From: Galbula dea
Taxonomy: Eukaryota; Chordata; Aves; Piciformes; Galbulidae
Assembly (NCBI GenBank): GCA_013399015.1
Contig: VWZX01004666.1
Span: 3,053,068-3,117,067 of the forward strand
Direction: 5' to 3'
Length of the DNA: 64,000 nt
Part shown: positions 1 to 11,158 of the stretch, in pieces
Numbering within the stretch: the first letter of the stretch is position 1
How the letters are laid out: every line of letters starts with the position of its first letter
Program-made: the position numbers and the translations under genes
Notes under the pieces: generated by a model
Seen by the model: the letters and a program-made list of their open reading frames with translations, nothing else
Told to the model about the DNA's origin: nothing
Databases searched by the model: none

Positions 1-670
1 TCAGCTGGGCTCCAGACGCACAGAGGTGCAGGGAAAGGAAAGTAATGAGACAAAGTTGGGGTAGGCAAACCTCGTGGTGCTGGAGGCTTTTCAAGGCTCT
101 CAGACACTTTGGTGGGTTTGCAAACTGGGATAAGTTTGTGAACCACTTTTTCTCTGTAATTTAAAATGCATGCTCTCCCTCGTGTACCACCAGGGATGGC
201 TCGGTTGTTAAAGGCATAAATATATTTTTTTTCCTGGGAGAGTCAACTATGCTTGGGTGAGTGAAGAAACCTGGACCACCTACCACAAGCTTGGTAGTCC
301 TAGTCAGGGAATATTTTGCATAGTCCATACCCTGCTGTCTTCTTCCCATGCTAGTCCTCCCACTCCAGTGCCCATCTGCCTTCACACCATCCCCATAGTC
401 TCTCTGTGCAAACATGCCTTGTTTTCAGAAACAGCAATGATCCTAGAGTTGTAACACACACACCCAAATCTGGAAATGATCTGGATTTTCCTCAAAGTCT
501 GGCATCTCATTTCAGGTCCATTGTACAGAATGACCAGAAAGCAGTGCCCAAATTAGATCCATGTCACAAGCTTGAGCCTCACAGAGTGCTGCCAGTGGTT
601 TTGGCACTGTTTTCCAGATCAAATTCATCTGCTGCTTGTGCTGGTCTCTGCTCCAAAAGATTTCCCTTTA
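1..670. other. Unique sequence, no gene seen
   Basis: No repeat, RNA gene or credible coding exon was recognised here. Short open frames occur on both strands but overlap each other and have no family resemblance. The block ends in a T/G-rich tract directly before the first CR1 fragment. Confidence 0.6.
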
Positions 671-712
671 TGTTTGTTTTGTTTGGGGTTTTTTTGTTGT
701 TGTTGTTGTTTG
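671..712 (+). repeat. T/G low-complexity tract with (TTG)n
   Basis: A T/G-only stretch holds GGGGTTTTTTT at 685-695 and then about five TTG units. It abuts the start of a CR1 fragment. It is one of several GGGG-then-T-run tracts in the window, mostly on the plus strand. It could be an ordinary simple repeat that grew next to the LINE insertion point. Confidence 0.8.
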
Positions 713-885
713 GTGGAGCCCTGGAACAGGGAGGCGGTAGAGTCTCCGTCTCTGGAGACATTCAAAACCAGTCTGGATGCCATCCTGTGCAACATGCTCT
801 AGGAGAACCTACTCTGACAGGGGTGTTGGACTAGATAATCTGCAGAGGTCCCTTCCAACTCCTACCGTTCTGTGATTCTGTGATC
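713..885 (+). mobile_element. CR1 LINE, 5'-truncated 3' end
   Basis: This is a non-LTR retrotransposon fragment keeping only the last part of ORF2 and the short 3' UTR. The frame ending at 802 reads like the CR1 ORF2 tail (WNREAVESPSLETFK at about 722-766). After the stop come TTGGACTAGATAATCT, GGTCCCTTCCAACTCC and two ATTCTGTG-type octamers, the usual avian CR1 tail. A few bases before GGAGGCGG (the CTGCCCAG part seen in related copies) are missing. Its post-stop region differs from the copies at 4.5, 22 and 28 kb, so it probably belongs to another CR1 subfamily. It is far too short to move. Confidence 0.93.
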
Positions 886-2252
886 CTTTTATATAGCTGC
901 ATCCATAGGAGTTTCATCCCGTAAATCGGCACCAAATTCACCTTTGATTTTTTTTCTCCTTTGTTTGTAATTCATCCAATGTTTTTCAAAAGCATGACTG
1001 TCCCTGGAATATTAATTCCATTCATAAGCACTGCCTCTTGGTTTTCCCCACAGTTCAGTCTTCTGAGCTTTTTAAACGTGATCTGCTGCCCTCTAAAACC
1101 TGACTTGTTGGTATCTTTATACAACACAAAGATGTCAGTGCTTGTTGTACTCACTCATACAGAAGACTTACACTCTGAGCTCAGTGATTAGAGGTTTTAC
1201 AATAGCTATTTTCTTCCCTGCCTTTGACATTGTATTAAGAACTTGGATTTCATCTGTTGTTCTCTGTCAGCTTTAGGTTGCTTTCAGATATATTGTGTTT
1301 CCAGGTCTCCCCATCACTAATTGCATGATTTAAGATTGCTTTCAATTTTTATTTCCTTCTTTTTAATGGTTTCATCCCACTCTTTACATGACTTGGACAC
1401 AGGTTGTTTTTTTATTTCTTAGGCTTCCCCTGAACATCTCTGCTGACCAGTTACTGGTTGTTTAAGCCACATTCACAATATACAGTTAAGAAAGTGAATG
1501 TTGTTTGAGCATTCCTTAGAAACAGAGAAAAGACTATATTACCATCCCCTTGACTGCTGCTTGTACCCTCATATCTGGCCACTAAGTGCCTTTATAAATC
1601 AAATATGGCATAAAAGGATGAGAAATGTCATAGGACTGCAGCAGGCAAACACTGTCTCTGCTCCACCAACAGTTTATCTCAAAGGAGTCTGAACACAGCC
1701 AAGCTAGCATCAGCATTGTTGACTTTCTGCTGGTCCAGCTCTCTTCTTGCATTTTCCACATCACTCTCCCCATCTGCGTCCCTTCAGATGACCCCTGTCT
1801 TCTGCTCCCCAACCTGCTGTCTCAGATACATCAGTTCTTCTTCTGATGACTTCATTGTCCGCAGCATTAGTCTGAAGAGCATGAGAAATCCTAACGTTTT
1901 ATCACAACCACCCCTTGAAGCATGCTCTGTCCATATCTCTGACCATGTGGCCTGAAAGGAGATTTAACATCTGTTAGGTCCAACACCATCAGGCTACATA
2001 GACTGAAATAAAGGATTAACTTCTGGCCCTGAGTTATGCATTTTGCTATGGCTATAAATTCTTAACTCATGTAGATAGCTACCAAGTTAAAGTGGGTGCT
2101 CAGTTCCTCATCACTAAAATTTTCTGCTTGATCTATTTTGTGAGAAAGAGCAAATTACTAATACTCTTTTGATGGGCATAAACACATTTTATGAGCGTAT
2201 TCTAGACTTTCCACTGGTGCAACCCACACCAGATTTGAACAATTGTATTTCA

Positions 2253-2278
2253 CTGAATCACAGAATGTTAGGAGTTGA
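2253..2278 (-). mobile_element. Possible CR1 terminal scrap
   Basis: GAATCACAGAATGTTAGGAG matches the reverse complement of the CR1 3' end and is the same string as part of the minus-strand copy at 22.04 kb. Homology stops after about 25 bases, before the GGAAGGGACC block. An extremely 5'-truncated insertion would explain it, but so short a match could be chance. Confidence 0.4.
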
Positions 2279-3560
2279 TTTCCAGAGGCTTTTTTTTAAT
2301 CTGTACTTTGAACTTTTGTCAAAGAGGCAATGTACTGAAGTACAACAAAAAGTTATTTTTCATTTTCAGGTTTAACTTTAGTCTAGGACAAGTCAGAGTA
2401 TTTAAAAAGAGGATAAGAGTCTCTGCCTCAAGATTTCTTGCACACAAGTGTCTTGAAAATCACTGAGCCAAAAACAAGTCTTTCTGATCCAATAAGCTTC
2501 CTTTCTATTTTGTGGAAAGCCTTGTTTCTTCTTGATCATTCTACTGATACTTTCTCCTGTTTATCTCCAACAAACCTAAGCCTTTTTTATTCTTTTCCAA
2601 GCAGCTTCATACTCCAATTGGCTGGGCTGCTAAATTCTTCCCTTTCCAGGTTCCTGTTAGCATATCTACCCCACAGCCACACATGGCTATATTTGTTCTC
2701 ATGGAGTCTTTCACAAGTGCTGTATCAGTTCAGACAAGGCATGATGGATTTAAAAGTGAACATTGCCACCTGACCATGGCTATAGTTCCTTGCAAATACA
2801 GCCCCAGAGCCTCACATCAGGTCAGCAAATGTAAAACTGCAGGTAACTGGGAGCTATATTGGTCACCCAATAGGCCTGGGCAAAGAAGGAAAAGCAACAG
2901 ACAACCCAGACTCCTCCGCAGTCCAAAATCTCCAGGCAAACAGATATGCAGTCCCTGCAGAGACTGAGCACAGCAGTACATAGGGGCAGGGAGTCTTGGG
3001 AGGATTCATAGACTGATTCAGTGGACGTCATTTCAGGATCATGTTTGTGTCAGAACAATGCTGTCCAGGCAAATTTATGGAGAGTTTGTTCCATCCCCCC
3101 ACAGAACTGAAAAGAGAGAGAACAAAACTTCCACCCTCCTACTGATTAACCACAGTGCAAACTTCATAAATGTGCTCCTGACCTCCACCACAATGCACAG
3201 ACTTGGATCATTCCAATAAAAGAGGAAATGACACTTTGCCACAACATTACTAAGTCCACATCCCATAAAACTATTCAGGGAAGGGGATGGGGGAAGAAAA
3301 GAGAGGAATTAAAAAAGCAAGAGTAAAGCTAGGCAATTATCTGCTATTAACCCAGTCCTCAGTGGTATCACTTTGCTCCTAAAAATAATGACAGAGCAAC
3401 AAAGCTTGTTTGCATCTCCCATGTCCTTTGTGGTTTCCTCATTATTCTAATGAGCTGTCGGAAAATGCACTTCAGTTACATCCCCATCAGTTATTTCACT
3501 GATCACACTGCTTTCATTTCCACCTGGCACTACAAGATGGTTTACAATGATCACTTTGAT

Positions 3561-3618
3561 CCTTTCTTTTTCTTTCCTTTTTCTTTTTTAAATTATTTTA
3601 TATTTTTCTTCCCCTCCC
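3561..3618 (+). repeat. T-rich low-complexity stretch
   Basis: A pyrimidine-rich run of CTTTCTTTTT and TTTCCTTTTTC type grades into TTATTTTATATTTTTCTTCCCC. There is no strict repeat unit. Confidence 0.6.
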
Positions 3619-4281
3619 ATTCATGGACAACTGCAGATACCCACTTTGGAAGAAGCTGAGAAAGTTCATGGATGAGATTGCTTCCACATATTGCACGTGA
3701 TGTGTGCTGAGTGGCTCAGACTTTGGGACGACCAGGCTGGCATAGCCACAAAATGCCTTTGCTCATGTGACACCACTCCCCTGTGGCTTGTACCAAAAAA
3801 ACTAGGAACAGTTTAAGAATAAATTGGCAATAATGTCTGCTGTGTGGGCTCAGGAGAAAAATAGGAAAGGGAGGGAGGAGGGGAGCAATGCAGCCATTGC
3901 ATGAGCATATCCACTGTGGCTTAGTGGGGGTTTTTCTGTCGCGGTGAGTCACACCACTCATTGCAAGTCATAGGCTGCCTGTTCTCATGTGGAGAAAATA
4001 AGAAAAATCTTATTTGTTTCCACAAGCTTTCCTTCCCACCTTGTATTCCACTCTTCAGAGCTATTATTCAAATCGTTTAAAGCCTCAAACAAATTGAAAT
4101 GGAGCTGACAAGGAGCAAGGCTGTCAACCTCTGCTTCTCACCTTCCCCTCATCCTCCTGCTATATCTCTTCTGTCCTCTGGACTGAGATGATCTCTGTCC
4201 AGTGTTGCCATTTCTTTGGCTGGAAAACCAGATCATGGTGGAGTACCTTAAGTTAAATACTGCTGCATGTTTAAGGGGCAG

Positions 4282-4348
4282 GAATAACTATAACTATAAT
4301 ACATATATAGCCATATATATATTCTATATAGATAGAATAACTATAACT
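4282..4348. repeat. AT-rich repeat with duplicated GAATAACTATAACT
   Basis: The 14-mer GAATAACTATAACT occurs at 4282-4295 and again at 4335-4348, a spacing of 53 bp. Between the copies lie CATATATAG and CTATATAGATAG strings. This looks like a local tandem duplication in TA-rich DNA. No transposon was recognised. Confidence 0.7.
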
Positions 4349-4475
4349 GCTGGGGGTAGGGGAGCTGCACAGCACTCAACAGGGCAAGGGCCAGCCACTG
4401 CAGTGCAACAGAACTGCAAAGAGATACACCTCACCTTCCACCAGCTAAAGCTAGCAGAGGGGTCTTGCAAATCTC

Positions 4476-4848
4476 TTTAGCTTGAAGAAAAGGAGGCTAA
4501 GGGATGATCTCATCTATGCTTTTAAATATGCGAAGGGTGTGTGTTGGGAGGATGGGGTCAGGCTCTTCTCAGTGGAGCCCAGTGACAGGACAAGAGGCAA
4601 TGGCTGTAAGCTGAAGCATAGGAGATTCCGTGCGAATACACGTCGGAATTTTTTCCCAGTTCAGGTGCCAGAGCACTGGAACAGACTGCCCAGAGAGGCT
4701 GTGGAGTCTCCTTCTCTGGAGATATTCAAAACCCGTCTGGATGCACTTCTGTGTGACCTGGTCTAGGGAATCCTGCTGTGGCAGGGTGGTTGGACTAGAT
4801 GATCTTTTGAGGTCCCTTCCAACTCCTAATATTCTATGATTCTACGAA
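4476..4848 (+). mobile_element. CR1 LINE, 3' end with ORF2 tail
   Basis: This is the longest CR1 copy in the window, about 370 bp, still truncated from a full element of roughly 4-5 kb. It begins in the TTAGCTTGAAGAAAAGGAGG region and ends in GGACTAGATGATCTTTTGAG, GGTCCCTTCCAACTCC and ATTCTATG octamers. Its post-stop sequence is very close to the copies at 22.03 and 28.11 kb, so the three probably belong to one subfamily. With no RT core or endonuclease domain it is a dead copy. Confidence 0.97.
4482..4766 (+). pseudogene. CR1 ORF2 (reverse transcriptase polyprotein) C-terminal remnant
   Basis: A 94-codon open stretch equals the extreme C-terminal tail of CR1 ORF2, beyond the reverse-transcriptase catalytic region. 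Visible family landmarks are KKRRLRDDLI at the start, SDRTRGNGCKLK in the middle (residues about 34-45), and WNRLPREAVESPSLEIFKTR near the end (residues about 66-85). The stop lies at the normal ORF2 end, just before the 3' UTR. The methionine is incidental: the frame is a 5'-truncated piece with no promoter and is not an independent gene. The lack of frameshifts suggests a fairly recent insertion, but 94 codons is too little to date it. Confidence 0.9.
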
Positions 4849-5880
4849 ATCTCAGAAGTCTGAATACTGGTCCTTACTGAAATTTGGGCAATTAAATGCA
4901 TTTATTGTCCTTTCATCAACAAAGTATTTTCTCACGACTGAATTGTCTCCTCTTCCATAGAATTGCTCTTTTTTTAAGATCTAATCACCTTTGAAAAAGA
5001 TAGCAAATTAACTAAAAAAATATTTTGCACACTTCAAACTTCTAAGTTTTAAGATAAACTGGAAGAAGAGGTTGTGTTGGTTTGCTTTTAGCAAAATACA
5101 GAACAGAGTTTAAAAAATACTTAAAGAAATCATTTTAGCCCTTCTAGAAAGTGTTTGAAAACAATTTTACCCTTTCAAACTTTTGTCAGGAAAATAGATT
5201 TCAGGCTAACTTAATATTAAGTTCATCATAAAAGTATTAAAAAACATTTGTATCAAATTTAAGTCTCTCTGCAAACTTGGTGATTTATATGGAAATGTTA
5301 TGCCAAAGAAAACATCACAGAAATGTCCTTATAGTTTTTTCATTTACAGTGACAATATTTGTTATTTTAAATTAATATTGGATGTTGTAAAACACCAAAT
5401 GAACATCAAGATGAAATGCTTCAGACTATCTAAACAAAAGCTTTCACACTTCTGAAAAATTAATTTCATTGGAAAAATCTGCATTTTAGCTCTTCAAGGC
5501 CAATTTACAATTTTGAAATGTTGATTCCTTACCATTGTATTAAGAAAACGTTGATTCTTCCAACACTTAAGTTCAAGCATAACTTTACTAGAGTTGTATT
5601 TGAATGAGGGCATTTACAAGGGTAAACTCTTGCTCACATACTAGTGTTGACAGGATCAGGGCTTCTGGAACTCACTGACACTCAGTACAACCTATAATGT
5701 TGTACAATGCTCACTTTATGTAATCAGACTTTGACCTTATTCATGAAAATACCCTTCTGACTTTGTTCCAGGGGCTTTTATGTTCTCTGAAAACAATAAA
5801 AATACCCTTTTATGACATTACAACTTAAATTTCAAAGTGTGATGAATGAATGTGGTGTTGTTCTCCTTATTAAGGCACAA
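4849..5880. other. Strongly AT-rich block, no gene seen
   Basis: About 1 kb rich in A and T, with many AAATTT, TTTTAA and ATTAAT strings. Open frames are short and no repeat was recognised. It could be old unconstrained sequence or an AT-rich noncoding element. Confidence 0.6.
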
Positions 5881-7198
5881 TGAGCTTGTACACCTTGGCT
5901 CAAATTATTTTTACTTGGGGTTTACATAACCCTGATAGAACAACAAGAAGATTGGGGTCCAAAGTGCAAACGCAAGGCACACGCAATCTAAAACCCCACC
6001 TTCCGAAATGGACGATGACTTTGACCTCTGCAGCCATAACCCACGGGGAGCGATTCTTACGCCACCACAATTTCCCCGTACAACAAAATCACCAGCTCTG
6101 AGGCACGAGGAACTGACCCACCAGTCCTCAGAGCGCAGAATGACAGGAATGCAGACGTCCCTTTCACCTATTTTAAAAGATGATTTTGTAGAACTCATGG
6201 ATGTGATGAAGCCATTGAAATATAGTAGTCTAGTGTCACAAAGGTAGCTCACGCTAAAATGTCTTTTGGGGTAAGGGGGTGATACCAATTGCTAAATTCT
6301 CAGGCGCCAAGGGAGAGTGAAAGAGCCCATAGCTCCATTAAACTCAATCTTAGCTCTTTTAATTTTAACATAAATAGCCCTCATGAATAAAGCCTATTTT
6401 CAAAAAAATAAAAATATGCTAAAACAAATAAAAAAGAACAGATTGCTATTGTAAAAAAAAACCCTCACGTGTACAAAGCTGCACAGATGATCTAGCTCAT
6501 GTTTTAAACACACTAAGCATGCTAACATACTAAGCATACCTCAGCATGAGCTTGAGAAGTGTAGACTCAATTCCAAGGGCGAAGCTGTGCTAGTAATGCC
6601 TTACTGGCACAGCTCTTGTGTCTACCTTCTTCACAACTGGCAAAAGAGATGCTTCTGCTGGGAAAATTTATACCAGTTTCCCTAAGGAAATCCACTGTAA
6701 TAGTAAAAGTGCTGTTTTGCCAGGATAAGCTATAACATTTATGTAGCATTTGCCAACAAACATATATGTTTAAAATATTTTATGAAAAGCCATGCCTCTC
6801 TGCAATGCTGCTCCACTGAATGATTCTTTGCACAGATTTGGCTCAGAGATCATCAAGTGGAGATACTAAAGCCATGATTATATGAGATGGGGACTGCCTC
6901 TAAGCACTGTAGAAGTAATTTAAAATAGGACATGCTGAAAAATCAAACTCAAACACCCAGGAAAATGCTGCAAACCACTTCTTTGAAAAATCTAAGTAAC
7001 TCAGTCCTGAACTAGGTCCTTAGCTGGTGTGACTGGCATCACTCCAAATTCAGCCATGGTATATTGGATTTAACTCAGCACTAAAAATTTCCTATTTGGG
7101 GGCTCCTGGGACCTCAAATACGATGAAATGAAACCAAAGACAGATGGGATCCCAAAGAGGGCATCTTTTCCCATGTGAGGATGACCTTTACATTCAGT
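5881..7198. other. Unique sequence, no gene seen
   Basis: No interspersed repeat or exon was recognised. A 125-codon open frame on the minus strand (5911-6288) overlaps two plus-strand frames and matches nothing I know. A few CpGs lie between 6000 and 6130, too few for an island. Confidence 0.5.
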
Positions 7199-7440
7199 GT
7201 GAGTAAAGGAAAGATGAACAAGAGAAAGGATGAAGAGGAAAGATGGAAGAAAACAGTCATGACAGTTGGTGGGCAAATTCAGAGGAAGAGGATGGAAAGA
7301 AAAAAAATAAGGGTGGAAAAACAAGGCAGACTAAGAAATAGGAGTCAGAGATGGAGGAAAGAGAAGAGGAGGGATGGGCAGTGATAAAGGGAACAGGGTT
7401 AAAATGAGCAAATAGAGAAGGCATAAAAAGAAGGGTTCAG
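7199..7440 (+). repeat. Purine-rich (GA) low-complexity tract
   Basis: About 240 bases dominated by G and A (AGGAAAG, GAAGAGGAAAG, GGAGGAAAGAG strings) without a fixed period. The open frame inside it (7175-7384) is Lys/Arg/Glu-rich only because of this composition. Confidence 0.7.
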
Positions 7441-9884
7441 GTTAAAGGAGTAATTGCTCTCTGGCAAACATACTGCAGTATTAATGGAAACACATATGTC
7501 AACAAGGAGAGCCCTGAGATGGGCTGAAGAGGAAATAGCTTACATGGTGTAAGCTTCTGTTGGGAACTAACATAGCCTTCTCCCTCCACTCCCTCACTAC
7601 CCTGATTCATTCCCTTCTGCACATGTTGATTACCCCAGGTATAGCAAGGCACTGCCAGAGGAGTTCCCCAAACCCAGCCATGACTGTATCTCCACACAGC
7701 ACCACTGCTGGCAGGAGTAAGCTATTCACAAGTACAGCTGCTACCCAGCTTCACCCAGCTCAAACCAAACTGCATCACAGCTCCTCAAGATACAAATACT
7801 CCTCAAGATACAAATACATGACATTTACAGGTAGATTTACACATCCTTGAAGTCAAAAAAGAGCTTCAGAAATAGCTGTTAAGCATGCATGGAGGCCTTT
7901 AGAGCTCTTAAAGCTGAGTCAAGCACCTGAGATTTAGTCCTTCAGGAGCCTTGACCAGAGCTTAAGGCCAGAATCCTTTGTTTCACTGTCTGAATTGCAG
8001 TAGTCGTGACCCAAGTCCCTCAGAAACATCTTTTCTTGGAAGCTAAACTCACATAAACCAGTTTTCCAATTCCAGTCAGGCTTTTACATGATTCAACGAT
8101 TCAGTTGCACTGGCAGACACATTCCAGAGTGTTTCTGGTGCTTTTGGTCTTCTTTAGGTGAAAGCTTAGGAAAAATGAGACCCTCAATATAGCAATAAGA
8201 ACCATGATCTTCTTCCACAGACAATGGAAAATTCCTATGATAAAGGAAAAGGATTCAGCAGAGACCTATCTGCAGAGACTACTTTTGTTTCTGCCCAAGC
8301 TTTTGTTTGGGGTTTTCTACACTTTTTGGACTTCTCTAGTTAGGATGCCACACATGCAGGAAAGCCTGTTCCATGAGTGTTACCAATACGGCAAAATCTC
8401 CAGATACACTGTGCATATGCAAGAGGGCTATGCTTCCTTGCAGCATCTGACATTCACTACCCAGGACTTCCAAGGAGCTCAAGATATGCCAAAAGAAGCA
8501 TTCTGGGTAAAGAAACTTTTTCTACACTAAGCATTCTGTCTGTATGGGTAATAGTATGTGTATATACTGGTTTCTGCAGCGAGTGGCACAGAGGGAAGTG
8601 AAATGATCTAGTATTTATGCTCAGACGTTTTTTTCATGCCCATCAGCATATAACACAAGTCTAAAACACACCTCAGTTAGAAGTGTGTCTGGGTCACTGC
8701 TCACCTTAGTGATGCCTTGTTGCAGTGCAGTTACTTCTGCTCCTTCCTGCTCCTAGCCTGTGTCAACAGGAACACTTTTATCCTGGGGTTAGAAGAGCCA
8801 CAAGCAAGACATCAAACCACCTTAAAGTCCCAGTCAAGCTCTTAGACTACTACAAAGTTAATCAACACTATCAAAGTTCTGAGAGTAGATGTATTAGCTA
8901 TTAAGCATGTTTCTGTGGAGAAGTTGACACGTGGTAACTTCCACAGTGCTAAACTCCTTACAAGGATATGTTTAATACACAGCACAACACACGTTGTAGG
9001 AGGCTGTTCCCAACAGCCATTCATCTTTCTTCACTTCCGCTGTTGTGACTTCCCTTTGAAGTGTGAAGAAACTTTTCAGATAACCTCCATCACTTTGTCA
9101 AGTACATGTGTGACCAGGATCATTAGTACCTCTATACAAAGACCTTTAGCCTACTAAAGAAAAAAAAATCCTTTAAATATGCAGAAACCAACTCTTTACA
9201 TTAAGTCATGCTTGAAGATGACACAGAGATGAAGGGCTTCTGACAGCTACAAACTAAGAAGATAGATGAAAGTTCAATCACAGACACTGAATCATTTTGA
9301 CATTTAAACATTTCTACTCCAGAACACATGACAACCCTTCAAACAACCATGTTGTTTTATTTTTACAAGGACACCCATTAGCCTGTGTTGTTTGGATTGG
9401 TAATACTTGCGATGTATAAACTTTCTCAGCACATGGCAAATGAAAACAAATAACCTTCATCAGATATGCATTTTCTATGTCAAAATGGTGAAGGAAAACT
9501 AAGAGGCATTTCTGCAATAAACTGCACTGACTTCTTCCCCAGAATATGGAGAAACATTCAAAGGTAGAAGCAGAAAGGTACATACTGACCAAAATCTTAT
9601 TCTCAAGTGGGTGTTCTGTCCCAGTGAGAAGTGCTGTGGTAGATATGATAGTCTGAAAATAGAGAGACAAGGTTGCTAGACAAACTTTTCCTGCATCAGC
9701 TGATACAGCTAAAGAAAACAAGTTAGCACATGCAGAATTTTCTAAGTTCAGTTCACATGAAGCACATCTGTCCTCACACGGCCTTGATGCCAAAATTTTG
9801 TGCCTCTTCAATCACCGAAGTTTTCCAACAGCTTTTTCCTACTTTTCTCTGTGCTACCAACTACCCAAACACCCCTGAGAGGGT
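7441..9884. other. Unique sequence, no gene seen
   Basis: No repeat family or coding exon was recognised apart from the 18-bp tandem duplication at 7783. The minus-strand 165-codon frame (9314-9811) is one of the longest in the window but has no recognisable domain and sits in ordinary AT-rich DNA. Confidence 0.5.
7783..7817. repeat. 18-bp tandem duplication
   Basis: The unit CCTCAAGATACAAATACT occurs at 7783-7800 and again, minus its last base, from 7801. The copies are identical over 17 bases, so the duplication is recent or conserved. Confidence 0.9.
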
Positions 9885-10010
9885 GCTCTAGCAGTTCAGG
9901 AGACGTGGATCCAATTGTCTTTTGTCACAAGCTGCTTGTAAGGCTTTAGGAAAGCTATCTGGCATCTCTAAACACCCATTTCTCCAACATCTATAAAGCA
10001 GGCAAGGTGC
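9885..10010 (+). mobile_element. MIR-type SINE relic
   Basis: The order of blocks follows the MIR consensus: CAGGAGACGTGG (from the CAGGAGACCTGG region), a degraded centre near TAGGAAAGCTATCTGGC, then CATTTCTCCAACATCTATAAA (compare TTTCTCCATCTGTAAAA). MIRs are ancient tRNA-derived SINEs shared by amniotes. Divergence is high, so an alignment to the consensus is needed for certainty. Confidence 0.62.
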
Positions 10011-11093
10011 CCTCTTATCCCAGCTGGCTAACGGGGAACAGGGAGGCAGCAAAGCGAGATGCAGAGAGGTGCAGAAAAGCAGATAAAACAACGTGCAGTG
10101 GTGCATGCAGCACAACTAAAGATGGGACTCCTTTCATATGTATGTGAGCTCTAAAACTCTGATCTTGCAGACCACAGCATGAGCCGTCTCAGCCATCTGC
10201 AGTACTCTTCTGCTAAAGATGCAGATACCTCACCAGGCTGCTGAGGGAGCCAAGAGAGAGGAACAGAAAAGGTGCCTGGAGGTGGACTAAGTTGCAATCC
10301 CTCTGTTTTTATGTGATTTTTATCTCACCCTTGAAGTTTCACAGCTCTGGAACATATTGATTGACTTAAATGCAAACTCATTGCTGTACTAATAAGCAAG
10401 CATTCATCTTTTTCCTGCATTGTGACATAACCAAAGAAATAATTTCCTTCTACATCAGAGAAAATAATCTAACTCTTCAGACAAAGACCAGCATCACTGG
10501 ATTTTAAGACAATAGGTATGCCAGCAGCTTCTAAGAAAGGGGAGCTAAAGAGCTAGGCAGCCACTGAAAAACCAAGGGGTCTAATAGTCACAAGCAATCT
10601 ATACAGGTTAATTTTAAATAATTCATTTTCTGAGCACAGGATATTGGTCTTATTTTAGCAAATGTAAAAGTGTTGTGCTACAGAACTGTTTCAAAGACAG
10701 ATGCACAGAGCTGTTTGTTCAGTGTCCTTAATCCAAACAAACAGTTGCATACTCTTACCTACAGCATAAGTCTCTCATCTTAAGTCTCTGGCCAAGAAAA
10801 ATATTTTCCTAGCTAGTTTGTTATGAAAATGTTTGAATAAGAGAAGCAACATCAATAACTTATGTAAAAACTTCAACCTCTAATCAGCTGAGCTTTAATA
10901 AGGTTTGAGATAACAGCACATGTATTTTGCCAAGAGTATAAAATAATCATAAAATATTATAATTGATGTGCTGTTCTCGTTTATTACATCCCACAAACTA
11001 GATAGTTGATTACATGGAAGAAAACATTTCAGACTTTGTTTTAACATACTGCAATAAATAGTAGCCATTATTTGGATTTGGGGAATTTCAGTG
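10011..11093. other. AT-rich unique sequence, no gene seen
   Basis: No repeat or exon was recognised. The part from about 10840 to 11060 is especially AT-rich. Confidence 0.5.
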
Positions 11094-11158
11094 TTTGTTG
11101 GGGTTTTTTCTGTTTGTGTTTTTTTTGTTTGGGATTTGTTGGGGTTTTTTCGGGGGTT
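11094..11158 (+). repeat. G/T-rich tract with GGGGTTTTTT units
   Basis: An almost pure G/T stretch carries GGGGTTTTTT at 11100-11109 and 11141-11150, with a T-run and GTTTGGG between them. It codes nothing credible. It could form G-rich strand structure. Confidence 0.85.

Larger units (their letters stand above)
886..4475. other. AT-rich unique sequence, no gene seen
   Basis: About 3.6 kb without recognisable genes. Apart from a possible 25-bp CR1 scrap near 2253 and a T-rich stretch at 3561-3618, nothing was identified. The open frames are short, overlap on both strands and lack recognisable domains. Confidence 0.55.

Noticed and set aside
406..834. 142-codon plus-strand frame near the window start
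   Set aside because: It runs through a T/G simple repeat into a CR1 fragment, out of the CR1 coding frame.
9314..9811. 165-codon minus-strand open frame
   Set aside because: No domain, no splice or promoter context, and ordinary AT-rich surroundings.
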